Assembly (NCBI RefSeq): GCF_000026225.1
Contig: NC_011740.1
Location: 3,410,001-3,474,000, forward strand
Source of the DNA: Escherichia fergusonii ATCC 35469
GTDB lineage: Bacteria; Pseudomonadota; Gammaproteobacteria; Enterobacterales; Enterobacteriaceae
Length of the DNA stretch: 64,000 bases
Direction of reading: 5' to 3'
Below, one piece after another: positions 17,186 through 27,819 of the stretch (position 1 is the first letter of the stretch; each line of letters starts with the position of its first letter). The notes under the pieces were generated by a model. It ran no database searches and had not been told where the DNA came from. It saw only the letters and a list, made by a program, of their open reading frames with translations. The translations under genes were made by a program, and so were the position numbers.

Positions 17186-18808
17186 ATGCGCGTGAACAAA
17201 AGTTTAACCCCGCAGGATCTCATGGCTTATGGTATCAACGACGTTCAGGATATCGTTTACAACCCGAGCTACGACCTTTTATTTCAGGAAGAGCTGGACC
17301 CGAACCTGAAAGGATACGAGCGCGGTGTGTTGACCAATTTGGGTGCCGTGGCTGTCGACACTGGCGTCTTTACTGGTCGTTCACCGAAAGACAAGTATAT
17401 TGTCCGCGATGACACCACGCGTGATACTTTCTGGTGGGCTGATAAAGGTAAAGGCAAGAACGACAACAAACCACTTTCTCCAGAAACCTGGCAGCATCTG
17501 AAAGGCCTTGTAACCAACCAACTTTCTGGCAAACGTCTTTTCGTCGTTGACGCCTTCTGCGGCGCAAACGCTGACACCCGTCTTTCCGTACGTTTCATTA
17601 CCGAAGTGGCCTGGCAGGCGCATTTCGTCAAAAACATGTTTATCCGCCCAACGGATGAAGAACTGGTAGATTTTGAGCCAGACTTTATCGTTATGAACGG
17701 CGCAAAATGCACTAACCCACAGTGGAAAGAACAGGGTCTAAACTCTGAAAACTTCGTGGCGTTTAACTTAACTGAACGTATGCAGCTGATTGGCGGCACC
17801 TGGTACGGCGGCGAAATGAAGAAAGGGATGTTCTCAATGATGAACTACCTGCTGCCGCTGAAAGGCATCGCTTCTATGCACTGCTCCGCCAACGTTGGCG
17901 AGAAAGGCGATGTTGCGGTGTTCTTTGGCCTTTCCGGCACCGGTAAAACCACCCTTTCCACCGACCCGAAACGTCGCCTGATTGGCGATGACGAGCACGG
18001 CTGGGATGACGACGGCGTGTTTAACTTCGAAGGCGGCTGCTACGCGAAAACCATCAAGCTGTCGAAAGAAGCGGAACCTGAAATCTACAACGCTATCCGC
18101 CGCGATGCGCTGCTGGAAAACGTCACCGTACGTGAAGATGGTACTATCGATTTTGACGATGGTTCAAAAACCGAGAACACCCGCGTTTCTTATCCGATCT
18201 ATCACATCGATAACATCGTTAAACCGGTTTCCAAAGCGGGCCACGCAACTAAAGTTATCTTCCTGACCGCAGACGCCTTTGGCGTACTGCCGCCGGTTTC
18301 TCGTCTGACTGCCGATCAAACCCAGTACCACTTCCTCTCTGGCTTCACCGCCAAACTGGCCGGTACAGAGCGCGGCATCACCGAACCGACGCCAACCTTC
18401 TCCGCTTGCTTCGGCGCAGCATTCCTGTCGCTGCACCCGACTCAGTACGCAGAAGTGCTGGTGAAACGTATGCAGGCGGCAGGTGCACAGGCGTATCTGG
18501 TTAACACTGGCTGGAACGGCACTGGCAAACGTATCTCCATTAAAGATACCCGCGCCATTATCGACGCCATCCTCAACGGTTCGCTGGATAACGCAGAAAC
18601 CTTCACTTTGCCGATGTTTAACCTGGCAATCCCAACCGAACTGCCAGGCGTAGACACGAAGATCCTCGATCCGCGTAACACCTACGCTTCTTCTGAACAG
18701 TGGCAGGAAAAAGCCGAAACTCTGGCGAAACTGTTTATCGACAATTTCGATAAATACACCGACACCCCAGCGGGTGCCGCGCTGGTAGAAGCAGGTCCGA
18801 AGCTGTAA
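17186..18808 (+). CDS. pckA: Phosphoenolpyruvate carboxykinase (ATP), PckA
   Basis: Converts oxaloacetate and ATP to PEP, CO2 and ADP, the entry step of gluconeogenesis. The 540 residues match the E. coli length. Motifs: Arg-containing substrate loop FTGRSPKDKYIV (about 62-73), Walker A GLSGTGKTT (about 248-256), kinase-2-like DDEHGWDDDGVFNFEGGCYAK (metal Asp and Glu), and the C-terminal lid with GNGTGKRI-like WNGTGKRISIKDTR. Expression should depend on cAMP-CRP through the two sites upstream. Confidence 0.98.
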   Translation: MRVNKSLTPQDLMAYGINDVQDIVYNPSYDLLFQEELDPNLKGYERGVLTNLGAVAVDTGVFTGRSPKDKYIVRDDTTRDTFWWADKGKGKNDNKPLSPETWQHLKGLVTNQLSGKRLFVVDAFCGANADTRLSVRFITEVAWQAHFVKNMFIRPTDEELVDFEPDFIVMNGAKCTNPQWKEQGLNSENFVAFNLTERMQLIGGTWYGGEMKKGMFSMMNYLLPLKGIASMHCSANVGEKGDVAVFFGLSGTGKTTLSTDPKRRLIGDDEHGWDDDGVFNFEGGCYAKTIKLSKEAEPEIYNAIRRDALLENVTVREDGTIDFDDGSKTENTRVSYPIYHIDNIVKPVSKAGHATKVIFLTADAFGVLPPVSRLTADQTQYHFLSGFTAKLAGTERGITEPTPTFSACFGAAFLSLHPTQYAEVLVKRMQAAGAQAYLVNTGWNGTGKRISIKDTRAIIDAILNGSLDNAETFTLPMFNLAIPTELPGVDTKILDPRNTYASSEQWQEKAETLAKLFIDNFDKYTDTPAGAALVEAGPKL

Positions 18809-18827
18809 TCGGCTGATATCTAACTGG

Positions 18828-18858
18828 CCCCTTATCCAAACGGATAAGGGGTTTTTTA
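18828..18858 (+). terminator. pckA terminator
   Basis: CCCCTTATCC-aaac-GGATAAGGGG followed by TTTTTT, 20 bases after the pckA stop. A textbook rho-independent terminator that insulates pckA from the toxin gene downstream. Confidence 0.95.
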
Positions 18859-18878
18859 TATCTAATGAGCTACCAATA

Positions 18879-18899
18879 TGTACAAGGTACACTTATAAT
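18879..18899 (+). promoter_or_regulatory. Promoter with palindromic operator for the toxin-antitoxin pair
   Basis: A 13-base palindrome TGTAC-AAG-GTACA (18879-18891) lies immediately upstream of a perfect -10 hexamer TATAAT (18894-18899). No good -35 box is seen. An operator placed in the spacer is the usual arrangement for autoregulation by the antitoxin or toxin-antitoxin complex; binding by the downstream Xre protein is inferred. Confidence 0.6.
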
Positions 18900-18923
18900 T
18901 ACCAATAGACCGCAGGATGCATA

Positions 18924-19241
18924 ATGTTCACGTTTATTGAACTACAAGGATTTAGCAAACGCCGCCAGTTATTGTTGCCTGATGATGAGTTCCGGGCTTT
19001 TCAGGAACTACTCATTCAAGATCCTACTGCCGGTGACATTATCGCAGGCACAGGCAGTTTTAGAAAAATTCGCTGGAACCGTTCTGGAATGGGGAAACGG
19101 GGTGGCATTCGGATAATTTATTACAACGTAACACGCAATGGCCGAATTTATCTGGCGTTGATTTATCCTAAAAATGAACAGGATGATTTAACAGAAGAAC
19201 AAAAAAAGGCATTGAAACTATTGTCCGAGAAGCTGCTTTAA
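18924..19241 (+). CDS. RelE/HigB-type toxin of a type II toxin-antitoxin system
   Basis: A 105-residue basic protein of the RelE/HigB-like group. It has the fold order helix-helix-strands, a basic cluster GSFRKIRWNRSGMGKRGGIRIIYY and a conserved IYLALIYPKNEQDDLT segment followed by a Lys-rich helix, all typical of ribosome-dependent mRNA interferases of this subfamily. It precedes an Xre antitoxin gene (toxin-first order, as in higBA). It sits between the pckA terminator and envZ, where K-12 has only about 75 bases, so it is an acquired element. Function is inferred from family; toxicity is untested. Confidence 0.82.
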   Translation: MFTFIELQGFSKRRQLLLPDDEFRAFQELLIQDPTAGDIIAGTGSFRKIRWNRSGMGKRGGIRIIYYNVTRNGRIYLALIYPKNEQDDLTEEQKKALKLLSEKLL

Positions 19242-19272
19242 TGTTGAAGCTCCACAAATTCCACCATGGTGA

Positions 19273-19290
19273 AATGCCAACGGAGGCATT
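19273..19290 (+). promoter_or_regulatory. Hairpin covering the antitoxin ribosome binding site
   Basis: AATGCC-aacgga-GGCATT pairs six bases and places the GGAGG ribosome site of the antitoxin gene in its loop and 3' arm. This could tune antitoxin synthesis relative to the toxin. Spacing from GGAGG to the ATG at 19299 is rather long (about 12 bases). Confidence 0.45.
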
Positions 19291-19298
19291 GAAAACAG

Positions 19299-19595
19299 AT
19301 GAAAGATGAATTATTTGCTGATCTTCTTGCCAGCGCAGAAGAAATGGTACGCATCGAAAAGGGTGAAGAAACGCCTGAACCAGAGCACGTCCATACTTTT
19401 AGCGAAATCGATGTAAAAGCGATCCGTGAAGCAACGGGCTTACGTCAGCAAGATTTTGCTGTCGCTGTAGGGGTAAGTTATGACCTGGTCAAAAGCTGGG
19501 AAACCAAACGCCGTCAACCTACCGGAGCACCCCGAAAATTGCTCCTGCTTTTGCAAGCGAACCCTTTCATTATCAATCAATTGAAAACAATCTAA
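19299..19595 (+). CDS. Xre-family antitoxin (HigA/NadS-like)
   Basis: A 98-residue DNA-binding antitoxin. An acidic N-terminal segment (about 1-35, DELFADLLASAEEMVRIEKG) would bind and neutralise the toxin; residues about 38-90 form a helix-turn-helix of the Xre/Cro type (IREATGLRQQDFAVAVGVS, VKSWETKRRQP). It lies 57 bases behind the toxin gene and probably represses the shared promoter through the TGTAC/GTACA palindrome. The gene ends at a hairpin shared with envZ. Confidence 0.82.
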   Translation: MKDELFADLLASAEEMVRIEKGEETPEPEHVHTFSEIDVKAIREATGLRQQDFAVAVGVSYDLVKSWETKRRQPTGAPRKLLLLLQANPFIINQLKTI

Positions 19596-19625
19596 AAACA
19601 GGAGGCACCTTCGCCTCCTGTTTTA
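19596..19625. terminator. Bidirectional terminator between antitoxin gene and envZ
   Basis: AAAACAGGAGGC-acctt-CGCCTCCTGTTTT: a stem of about 8 GC-rich pairs with A run on one side and T run on the other, in the gap between convergent genes. Confidence 0.9.
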
Positions 19626-19626
19626 T

Positions 19627-21695
<2,069 letters not shown>

Positions 21696-21922
21696 TCTTT
21701 GTACTCCCAAAGGTTCGCAACAATTTGTAAGCGTGTATTCTTAAAAAAGCTTACGTTCGTCACCAGCTAAATCTGGTATGAATTTCAGCCTAAATTGTTA
21801 CAAAGCATATTAAACAGCAGCTTAAGTATACAATTTATTCGGCGAAACATTATTGATTCTGTTGATATGATCACGTTATACCCAATGTGCGCATTATCAA
21901 ACAGACAAAGGGAATCAACGAG

Positions 21923-22399
21923 ATGAAAACGCCCCTGGTTACCCGGGAAGGGTATGAAAAACTCAAACAAGAGCTAAATTATCTCTGGCGTGAAGAGCGC
22001 CCGGAGGTCACAAAAAAGGTGACCTGGGCTGCAAGTCTGGGCGACCGCAGCGAAAATGCTGACTATCAGTATAATAAAAAGCGTCTGCGTGAAATCGACC
22101 GTCGCGTGCGCTATCTCACTAAATGCATGGAAAATCTCAAAATCGTCGATTACTCCCCGCAGCAGGAAGGCAAAGTCTTTTTTGGCGCGTGGGTGGAGAT
22201 TGAAAACGACGATGGCGTGACTCACCGTTTCCGTATTGTTGGCTACGATGAAATTTTTGGCCGTAAAGATTACATCTCTATCGATTCCCCGATGGCTCGC
22301 GCATTGCTGAAAAAAGAGGTGGGCGATCTGGCGGTGGTGAATACCCCTGCCGGGGAAGCGAGCTGGTATGTTAATGCTATCGAGTACGTGAAACCGTAA
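21923..22399 (+). CDS. greB: Transcript cleavage factor GreB
   Basis: GreB enters the RNA polymerase secondary channel and stimulates cleavage of backtracked RNA. The 158-residue protein begins MKTPLVTREGYEKL (start at 21923; an upstream GTG would add 12 residues). The N-terminal antiparallel coiled coil carries the acidic tip in SLGDRSENADYQYNKKRLREIDRR; the C-terminal half is the FKBP-like globular domain (GAWVEIENDDG, IDSPMARALL). Divergent from ompR with a 227-base regulatory gap. Confidence 0.98.
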   Translation: MKTPLVTREGYEKLKQELNYLWREERPEVTKKVTWAASLGDRSENADYQYNKKRLREIDRRVRYLTKCMENLKIVDYSPQQEGKVFFGAWVEIENDDGVTHRFRIVGYDEIFGRKDYISIDSPMARALLKKEVGDLAVVNTPAGEASWYVNAIEYVKP

Positions 22400-22424
22400 G
22401 GAAGAGTCTTAACCTCCTGCCGAT

Positions 22425-22444
22425 GGCTGGCATTTTTGCCAGCC
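22425..22444. other. Hairpin between greB and yhgF
   Basis: GGCTGGCA-tttt-TGCCAGCC, an eight-base perfect stem 25 bases after greB. No T run follows, so it is either a weak terminator or a processing/mRNA-stability element between two co-directional genes. Confidence 0.45.
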
Positions 22445-22495
22445 AGTCCGTATAACTATCCCCTGATTTTTGATCCGAAAAGATGAACTCAAACC

Positions 22496-24817
22496 ATGAT
22501 GAATGATTCGTTCTGCCGCATTATTGCGGGTGAAATTCAGGCGCGCCCGGAACAGGTTGACGCTGCCGTTCGCCTGCTTGACGAAGGGAATACCGTGCCG
22601 TTTATCGCACGTTATCGTAAGGAAATCACCGGCGGTCTGGATGACACGCAGCTGCGTAATCTGGAAACGCGTCTGAGCTATTTGCGCGAACTGGAAGAGA
22701 GACGTCAGGCGATCCTCAAGTCCATTTCCGAGCAAGGCAAGCTCACTGACGAGCTGGCGAATGCCATCAACGCCACACTAAGCAAAACCGAACTCGAAGA
22801 CCTCTACCTGCCCTACAAACCTAAACGCCGCACCCGCGGGCAAATCGCCATTGAAGCAGGGCTTGAGCCGTTGGCCGACCTACTGTGGAACGATCCGTCG
22901 CACACGCCAGAAGTCGCCGCTGCACAATATGTTGATGCCGATAAAGGCGTAGCAGATACCAAAGCCGCGCTGGACGGCGCGCGCTATATCCTGATGGAAC
23001 GGTTTGCCGAAGATGCCGCGCTGCTGGCGAAAGTGCGTGATTATCTGTGGAAGAACGCGCATTTGGTTTCTACGGTGGTGAACGGTAAAGAAGAGGAAGG
23101 GGCGAAATTCCGCGACTATTTCGATCATCACGAACCGCTGTCAACGGTGCCTTCTCACCGCGCGCTGGCGATGTTCCGTGGGCGTAACGAAGGCGTGCTC
23201 CAGCTTTCGCTAAATGCCGATCCGCAGTTCGACGAACCGCCAAAAGAGAGCTACTGCGAGCAAATCATCATGGATCACCTCAGTCTGCGCCTGAACAATG
23301 CCCCGGTGGATAGCTGGCGCAAAGGCGTAGTGAGCTGGACCTGGCGCATCAAGGTGCTGATGCACCTGGAAACCGAACTGATGGGCACAGTGCGTGAACG
23401 CGCGGAAGATGAAGCAATCAACGTCTTTGCCCGTAACCTACACGATCTTCTGATGGCGGCCCCTGCCGGACTGCGTGCAACGATGGGCCTCGATCCGGGT
23501 CTGCGTACTGGGGTAAAAGTAGCGGTAGTCGATGCGACGGGTAAACTGGTGGCGACCGACACCATTTACCCGCACACCGGACAAGCCGCAAAAGCAGCGA
23601 TGACCGTTGCTGCCCTGTGTGAAAAACATAACGTTGAACTGGTGGCAATCGGTAACGGTACGGCTTCCCGCGAAACCGAGCGTTTCTATCTCGACGTTCA
23701 GAAGCAGTTTCCGAAAGTGACCGCACAGAAAGTGATCGTCAGCGAAGCAGGCGCGTCGGTTTACTCGGCTTCCGAACTGGCGGCGCAGGAGTTCCCGGAT
23801 CTCGATGTTTCGCTGCGTGGCGCGGTGTCTATCGCCCGTCGTTTGCAGGATCCGCTGGCGGAGTTGGTGAAAATCGATCCGAAATCTATCGGCGTAGGTC
23901 AGTATCAGCATGACGTCAGCCAGACGCAACTGGCCCGCAAACTGGATGCAGTAGTAGAAGACTGCGTAAACGCCGTTGGCGTCGATCTCAACACCGCTTC
24001 CGTTCCGCTGTTAACCCGCGTGGCGGGCCTGACGCGCATGATGGCGCAAAACATCGTGGCCTGGCGCGATGAGAACGGTCAGTTCCAGAACCGTCAGCAA
24101 CTGCTGAAAGTCAGCCGTGTGGGGCCGAAAGCCTTCGAGCAGTGCGCGGGCTTCCTGCGGATTAACAACGGCGATAACCCGCTGGACGCCTCTACCGTTC
24201 ACCCGGAAGCCTATCCGGTGGTGGAACGCATTCTGGCAGCAACACAGCAGGCACTGAAAGATCTGATGGGTAACAGCAGCGAGCTGCGTAACCTGAAAGC
24301 GTCTGACTTTACTGATGAGAAATTCGGTGTGCCGACAGTAACTGACATCATCAAAGAGCTGGAAAAACCAGGTCGCGATCCGCGTCCGGAATTTAAAACC
24401 GCCCAGTTTGCCGATGGCGTCGAGACAATGAACGACCTGCAACCGGGGATGATCCTCGAAGGTGCGGTGACCAACGTCACCAACTTTGGCGCGTTTGTCG
24501 ATATTGGCGTGCATCAGGACGGCCTGGTTCACATCTCTTCATTGTCGAACAAGTTTGTGGAAGATCCGCATACCGTGGTGAAAGCGGGCGACATTGTGAA
24601 GGTGAAAGTGCTGGAAGTGGATCTTCAGCGTAAACGTATCGCCCTGACTATGCGTCTGGACGAGCAGCCTGGCGAAACCAACGCCCGTCGCAGCGGCGGT
24701 AATGAACGTTCACAAAACAACCGCCCGGCAGCCAAACCACGCGGTCGTGAAGCGCAGCCTACCGGTAACAGCGCGATGATGGATGCGCTGGCGGCGGCAA
24801 TGGGCAAAAAACGTTAA
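22496..24817 (+). CDS. yhgF: Tex-like transcription accessory protein YhgF
   Basis: The 773-residue protein belongs to the Tex family, RNA-binding factors that act at transcription complexes. Domain order: N-terminal helical Tex region (about 1-320), a YqgF/RNase H-like domain starting near GLDPGLRTGVKVAVVDATG (about 328), tandem helix-hairpin-helix (about 500-560; NTASVPLLTRVAGL), and an S1 RNA-binding domain (about 650-720; GMILEGAVTNVTNFGAFVDIGVHQDGLVH). A flexible Arg/Asn/Pro-rich tail ends it. Sequence is nearly identical to remembered K-12 YhgF. Confidence 0.96.
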   Translation: MMNDSFCRIIAGEIQARPEQVDAAVRLLDEGNTVPFIARYRKEITGGLDDTQLRNLETRLSYLRELEERRQAILKSISEQGKLTDELANAINATLSKTELEDLYLPYKPKRRTRGQIAIEAGLEPLADLLWNDPSHTPEVAAAQYVDADKGVADTKAALDGARYILMERFAEDAALLAKVRDYLWKNAHLVSTVVNGKEEEGAKFRDYFDHHEPLSTVPSHRALAMFRGRNEGVLQLSLNADPQFDEPPKESYCEQIIMDHLSLRLNNAPVDSWRKGVVSWTWRIKVLMHLETELMGTVRERAEDEAINVFARNLHDLLMAAPAGLRATMGLDPGLRTGVKVAVVDATGKLVATDTIYPHTGQAAKAAMTVAALCEKHNVELVAIGNGTASRETERFYLDVQKQFPKVTAQKVIVSEAGASVYSASELAAQEFPDLDVSLRGAVSIARRLQDPLAELVKIDPKSIGVGQYQHDVSQTQLARKLDAVVEDCVNAVGVDLNTASVPLLTRVAGLTRMMAQNIVAWRDENGQFQNRQQLLKVSRVGPKAFEQCAGFLRINNGDNPLDASTVHPEAYPVVERILAATQQALKDLMGNSSELRNLKASDFTDEKFGVPTVTDIIKELEKPGRDPRPEFKTAQFADGVETMNDLQPGMILEGAVTNVTNFGAFVDIGVHQDGLVHISSLSNKFVEDPHTVVKAGDIVKVKVLEVDLQRKRIALTMRLDEQPGETNARRSGGNERSQNNRPAAKPRGREAQPTGNSAMMDALAAAMGKKR

Positions 24818-24841
24818 ACGCCCTGATTAGCCCCTAAACCT

Positions 24842-24873
24842 GCGCGATAAGGCGTTCACGCCGCATCTGGCAA
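24842..24873 (+). repeat. REP-like palindromic element
   Basis: The stretch reads like the enterobacterial REP consensus, with GATAAGGCGTTCACGCCGCAT inside and imperfect pairing GCGCGAT/ATCTGGCA at the ends. It sits just after yhgF and before its terminator, a common REP location. Confidence 0.65.
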
Positions 24874-24898
24874 CGAACGCCTAACGAGACATAAAAGT

Positions 24899-24924
24899 GC
24901 CGGAGAATATCTCCGGCCTTTTTA
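24899..24924 (+). terminator. yhgF terminator
   Basis: GCCGGAG-aatat-CTCCGGC followed by CTTTTTATT. A clear rho-independent terminator between yhgF and the feo promoter. Confidence 0.9.
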
Positions 24925-25050
24925 TTCCACAGCGAAACTCACAATATATTCCGGCAATATTTATCATCACATTAACAATTAAAACTTTAATCAAACATTA
25001 ACCTGTCCTAATAATTCATCATCCAAATTATATTTTGCTCCGATATAACC

Positions 25051-25064
25051 TTGAGCCACATCAA
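25051..25064 (+). promoter_or_regulatory. FNR site upstream of feoABC
   Basis: TTGAG-CCAC-ATCAA matches the FNR consensus TTGAT-N4-ATCAA at nine of ten positions. Ferrous iron is available without oxygen, and feo is known in E. coli to be activated by FNR. Confidence 0.78.
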
Positions 25065-25122
25065 CATTCACGCAGATTATTATCTAAACCAACATTCGCA
25101 CACATTTTAAGTATTGCTGATA

Positions 25123-25143
25123 GAAACCATTCTCATTATCATT
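25123..25143 (-). promoter_or_regulatory. Fur box upstream of feoABC
   Basis: On the minus strand AATGATAATGAGAATGGTTT follows the Fur pattern (GATAATGATAATCATTATC-like hexamer repeats) closely. Fur-Fe2+ would repress feo when iron is plentiful, as established for E. coli feo. Confidence 0.75.
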
Positions 25144-25253
25144 GTGCTGTTGATTATTTAATCTCTCCTTCGTTGGCGAATCATCTGGTCTCATGTCGCT
25201 GTCAAACGCCCCATGAGGTAGTTATCCAGTTTGTGAGAAACAAGTAGGCACCT

Positions 25254-25481
25254 ATGCAATACACTCCAGATACTACGTGGAAAATTACCGGCTTTGCCCG
25301 TGAAATCAGCCCGGCATATCGCCAAAAACTGCTTTCTCTGGGTATGTTGCCAGGCTCTTCTTTTAATGTGGTGCGCGTTGCTCCACTCGGCGATCCCATT
25401 CATATCGAAACCCGTCGTGTAAGCCTGGTATTACGCAAAAAAGATCTGGCCTTATTAGAAGTTGAAGCGGTTTCCTGTTAA
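25254..25481 (+). CDS. feoA: Ferrous iron transport accessory protein FeoA
   Basis: A 75-residue cytoplasmic SH3-like protein (FeoA family) that supports FeoB-driven Fe2+ import. Motif LLSLGMLPGSSFNVVRVAPLGDP and the C-terminal IETRRVSLVLRKKDLALLEVE are typical. It is first in feoABC; feoB begins 16 bases later. Expression should rise under anaerobic, iron-poor conditions given the FNR and Fur sites upstream. Confidence 0.97.
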   Translation: MQYTPDTTWKITGFAREISPAYRQKLLSLGMLPGSSFNVVRVAPLGDPIHIETRRVSLVLRKKDLALLEVEAVSC

Positions 25482-25497
25482 TACAGTGAGAACAACA

Positions 25498-27819
25498 ATG
25501 AAAAAATTAACCATTGGCTTAATTGGTAATCCAAATTCTGGCAAGACAACGTTATTTAACCAGCTCACTGGTGCACGTCAGCGTGTAGGTAACTGGGCTG
25601 GCGTTACCGTCGAACGTAAAGAAGGGCAATTCTCCACCACCGATCATCAGGTCACGCTGGTGGACCTGCCCGGCACCTATTCTCTGACCACCATCTCATC
25701 GCAGACCTCGCTCGATGAGCAAATCGCCTGCCACTATATTTTGAGTGGTGACGCCGATCTGCTGATTAACGTGGTGGATGCGTCTAACCTTGAGCGTAAC
25801 CTGTACCTGACACTGCAACTGCTGGAACTCGGCATTCCCTGCATCGTGGCGCTGAATATGCTCGACATTGCCGAGAAGCAAAATATTCGCATTGAAATTG
25901 ATGCGCTGTCGGCACGTCTTGGCTGCCCGGTGATCCCGCTGGTATCAACCCGTGGTCGGGGTATTGAAGCGCTCAAGCTGGCGATTGACCGCTATAAAGC
26001 TAACGACAATGTGGAACTGGTGCATTACGCACAGCCGCTGCTCAACGAAGCAGATTCACTGGCAAAAGTGATGCCTTCCGACATCCCGCTGAAACAACGT
26101 CGCTGGCTGGGCCTGCAAATGCTGGAAGGCGATATCTACAGCCGCGCTTACGCCGGTGAAGCGTCGCAGCATCTTGATGCCGCCCTTACCCGTCTGCGTA
26201 ATGAGATGGACGATCCGGCGCTACACATTGCCGATGCGCGTTACCAGTGTATTGCCGCCATTTGCGATGTGGTAAGCAACACCCTGACGGCAGAACCCAG
26301 CCGTTTCACCACTGCGGTAGATAAAATCGTGCTCAACCGTTTCCTCGGTCTGCCGATTTTCCTCTTTGTGATGTACCTGATGTTCCTGCTCGCTATCAAC
26401 ATCGGCGGGGCGTTACAACCGTTGTTTGACGTTGGTTCCGTAGCACTCTTTGTGCATGGTATTCAGTGGATTGGCTACACGCTCCACTTCCCGGACTGGC
26501 TGACTATCTTCCTTGCCCAGGGCCTGGGTGGCGGCATTAACACCGTTCTGCCACTGGTGCCGCAGATCGGTATGATGTACCTGTTCCTCTCCTTCCTTGA
26601 GGACTCCGGGTATATGGCGCGTGCGGCGTTTGTGATGGACCGCCTGATGCAGGCGCTGGGCTTGCCGGGGAAATCCTTTGTACCGCTGATTGTCGGTTTC
26701 GGTTGTAACGTACCGTCGGTAATGGGCGCACGTACGCTTGATGCACCGCGTGAGCGTCTGATGACCATTATGATGGCACCGTTTATGTCCTGCGGCGCGC
26801 GTCTGGCTATCTTCGCAGTATTTGCGGCTGCCTTCTTCGGGCAGAATGGCGCACTGGCGGTCTTCTCGCTGTATGTCATCGGTATTGTGATGGCGGTGCT
26901 GACTGGCCTGATGCTCAAGTACACCATCATGCGCGGTGAAGCGACGCCGTTTGTCATGGAGCTGCCGGTCTACCATGTACCACACGTTAAAAGCCTGATT
27001 ATCCAGACCTGGCAGCGTCTGAAAGGCTTCGTTCTGCGTGCGGGTAAAGTGATTATCATCGTCAGCATTTTCCTGAGCGCATTCAACAGCTTCTCGCTGA
27101 GCGGGAAAATCGTCGATAACATCAACGACTCGGCACTGGCTTCCGTCAGCCGGGTGATCACCCCGGTCTTCAAGCCGATTGGCGTACATGAAGATAACTG
27201 GCAGGCAACTGTTGGCCTGTTTACAGGCGCAATGGCGAAAGAAGTGGTGGTGGGTACGCTCAACACCCTCTACACCGCAGAAAATATTCAGGACGAAGAG
27301 TTCAATCCGGCGGAATTTAACCTCGGTGAAGAGCTATTCAGCGCGGTAGATGAAACCTGGCAGAGCCTGAAAGACACCTTCAGTCTTAGCGTACTGATGA
27401 ACCCCATTGAAGCGAGCAAAGGCGACGGTGAAATGGGTACCGGAGCGATGGGCGTGATGGATCAGAAATTTGGAAGCGCAGCAGCTGCTTACAGCTACCT
27501 GATTTTCGTTCTGCTGTATGTACCGTGTATCTCGGTGATGGGCGCTATCGCGCGTGAATCCAGCCGTGGCTGGATGGGCTTCTCCATCCTGTGGGGGCTA
27601 AATATCGCTTACTCGTTGGCAACATTGTTCTACCAGGTCGCCAGCTACAGCCAGCATCCAACCTACAGCCTGGTATGCATTCTGGCGGTTATCCTGTTTA
27701 ACATCGTGGTTATCGGTTTGCTGCGTCGCGCGCGTAGCCGGGTCGATATCGAACTGCTGGCAACACGCAAATCGGTAAGCAGTTGCTGTGCAGCCAGCAC
27801 CACTGGCGATTGCCACTAA
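25498..27819 (+). CDS. feoB: Ferrous iron permease FeoB
   Basis: Inner-membrane Fe2+ transporter with an N-terminal G domain. The 773-residue form starting MKKLTIGLIGNPNSGKTT is chosen; an upstream in-frame start inside feoA is not supported. G motifs: G1 GNPNSGKT (10-17), G3 DLPG, G4 NMLD, then a helical GDI-like spacer; the membrane part (about 275-750) has two gate repeats with conserved Cys (GFGCNVPSVMG, MAPFMSCGARL). The C-terminus carries a CCAAS...C cluster. The stop overlaps the feoC start by one base (TAATG). Confidence 0.98.
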   Translation: MKKLTIGLIGNPNSGKTTLFNQLTGARQRVGNWAGVTVERKEGQFSTTDHQVTLVDLPGTYSLTTISSQTSLDEQIACHYILSGDADLLINVVDASNLERNLYLTLQLLELGIPCIVALNMLDIAEKQNIRIEIDALSARLGCPVIPLVSTRGRGIEALKLAIDRYKANDNVELVHYAQPLLNEADSLAKVMPSDIPLKQRRWLGLQMLEGDIYSRAYAGEASQHLDAALTRLRNEMDDPALHIADARYQCIAAICDVVSNTLTAEPSRFTTAVDKIVLNRFLGLPIFLFVMYLMFLLAINIGGALQPLFDVGSVALFVHGIQWIGYTLHFPDWLTIFLAQGLGGGINTVLPLVPQIGMMYLFLSFLEDSGYMARAAFVMDRLMQALGLPGKSFVPLIVGFGCNVPSVMGARTLDAPRERLMTIMMAPFMSCGARLAIFAVFAAAFFGQNGALAVFSLYVIGIVMAVLTGLMLKYTIMRGEATPFVMELPVYHVPHVKSLIIQTWQRLKGFVLRAGKVIIIVSIFLSAFNSFSLSGKIVDNINDSALASVSRVITPVFKPIGVHEDNWQATVGLFTGAMAKEVVVGTLNTLYTAENIQDEEFNPAEFNLGEELFSAVDETWQSLKDTFSLSVLMNPIEASKGDGEMGTGAMGVMDQKFGSAAAAYSYLIFVLLYVPCISVMGAIARESSRGWMGFSILWGLNIAYSLATLFYQVASYSQHPTYSLVCILAVILFNIVVIGLLRRARSRVDIELLATRKSVSSCCAASTTGDCH

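Larger units (their letters stand above)
24925..25253. other. feoA upstream regulatory region (about 330 bases)
   Basis: AT-rich interval with no gene; it holds the FNR and Fur sites listed separately and a likely long leader before feoA. A 70-residue open frame (25035-25247) has no family features and is treated as chance. Confidence 0.6.

Noticed and set aside
18164..18892. 242-residue open frame antisense to pckA
   Set aside because: Shadow of pckA; no ribosome site, and the pckA terminator lies within its first codons.
26413..27189. 258-residue open frame antisense to feoB
   Set aside because: Lies wholly inside a strongly conserved gene, His/Gln/Arg-rich with no family features; typical shadow of a codon-biased membrane protein gene.
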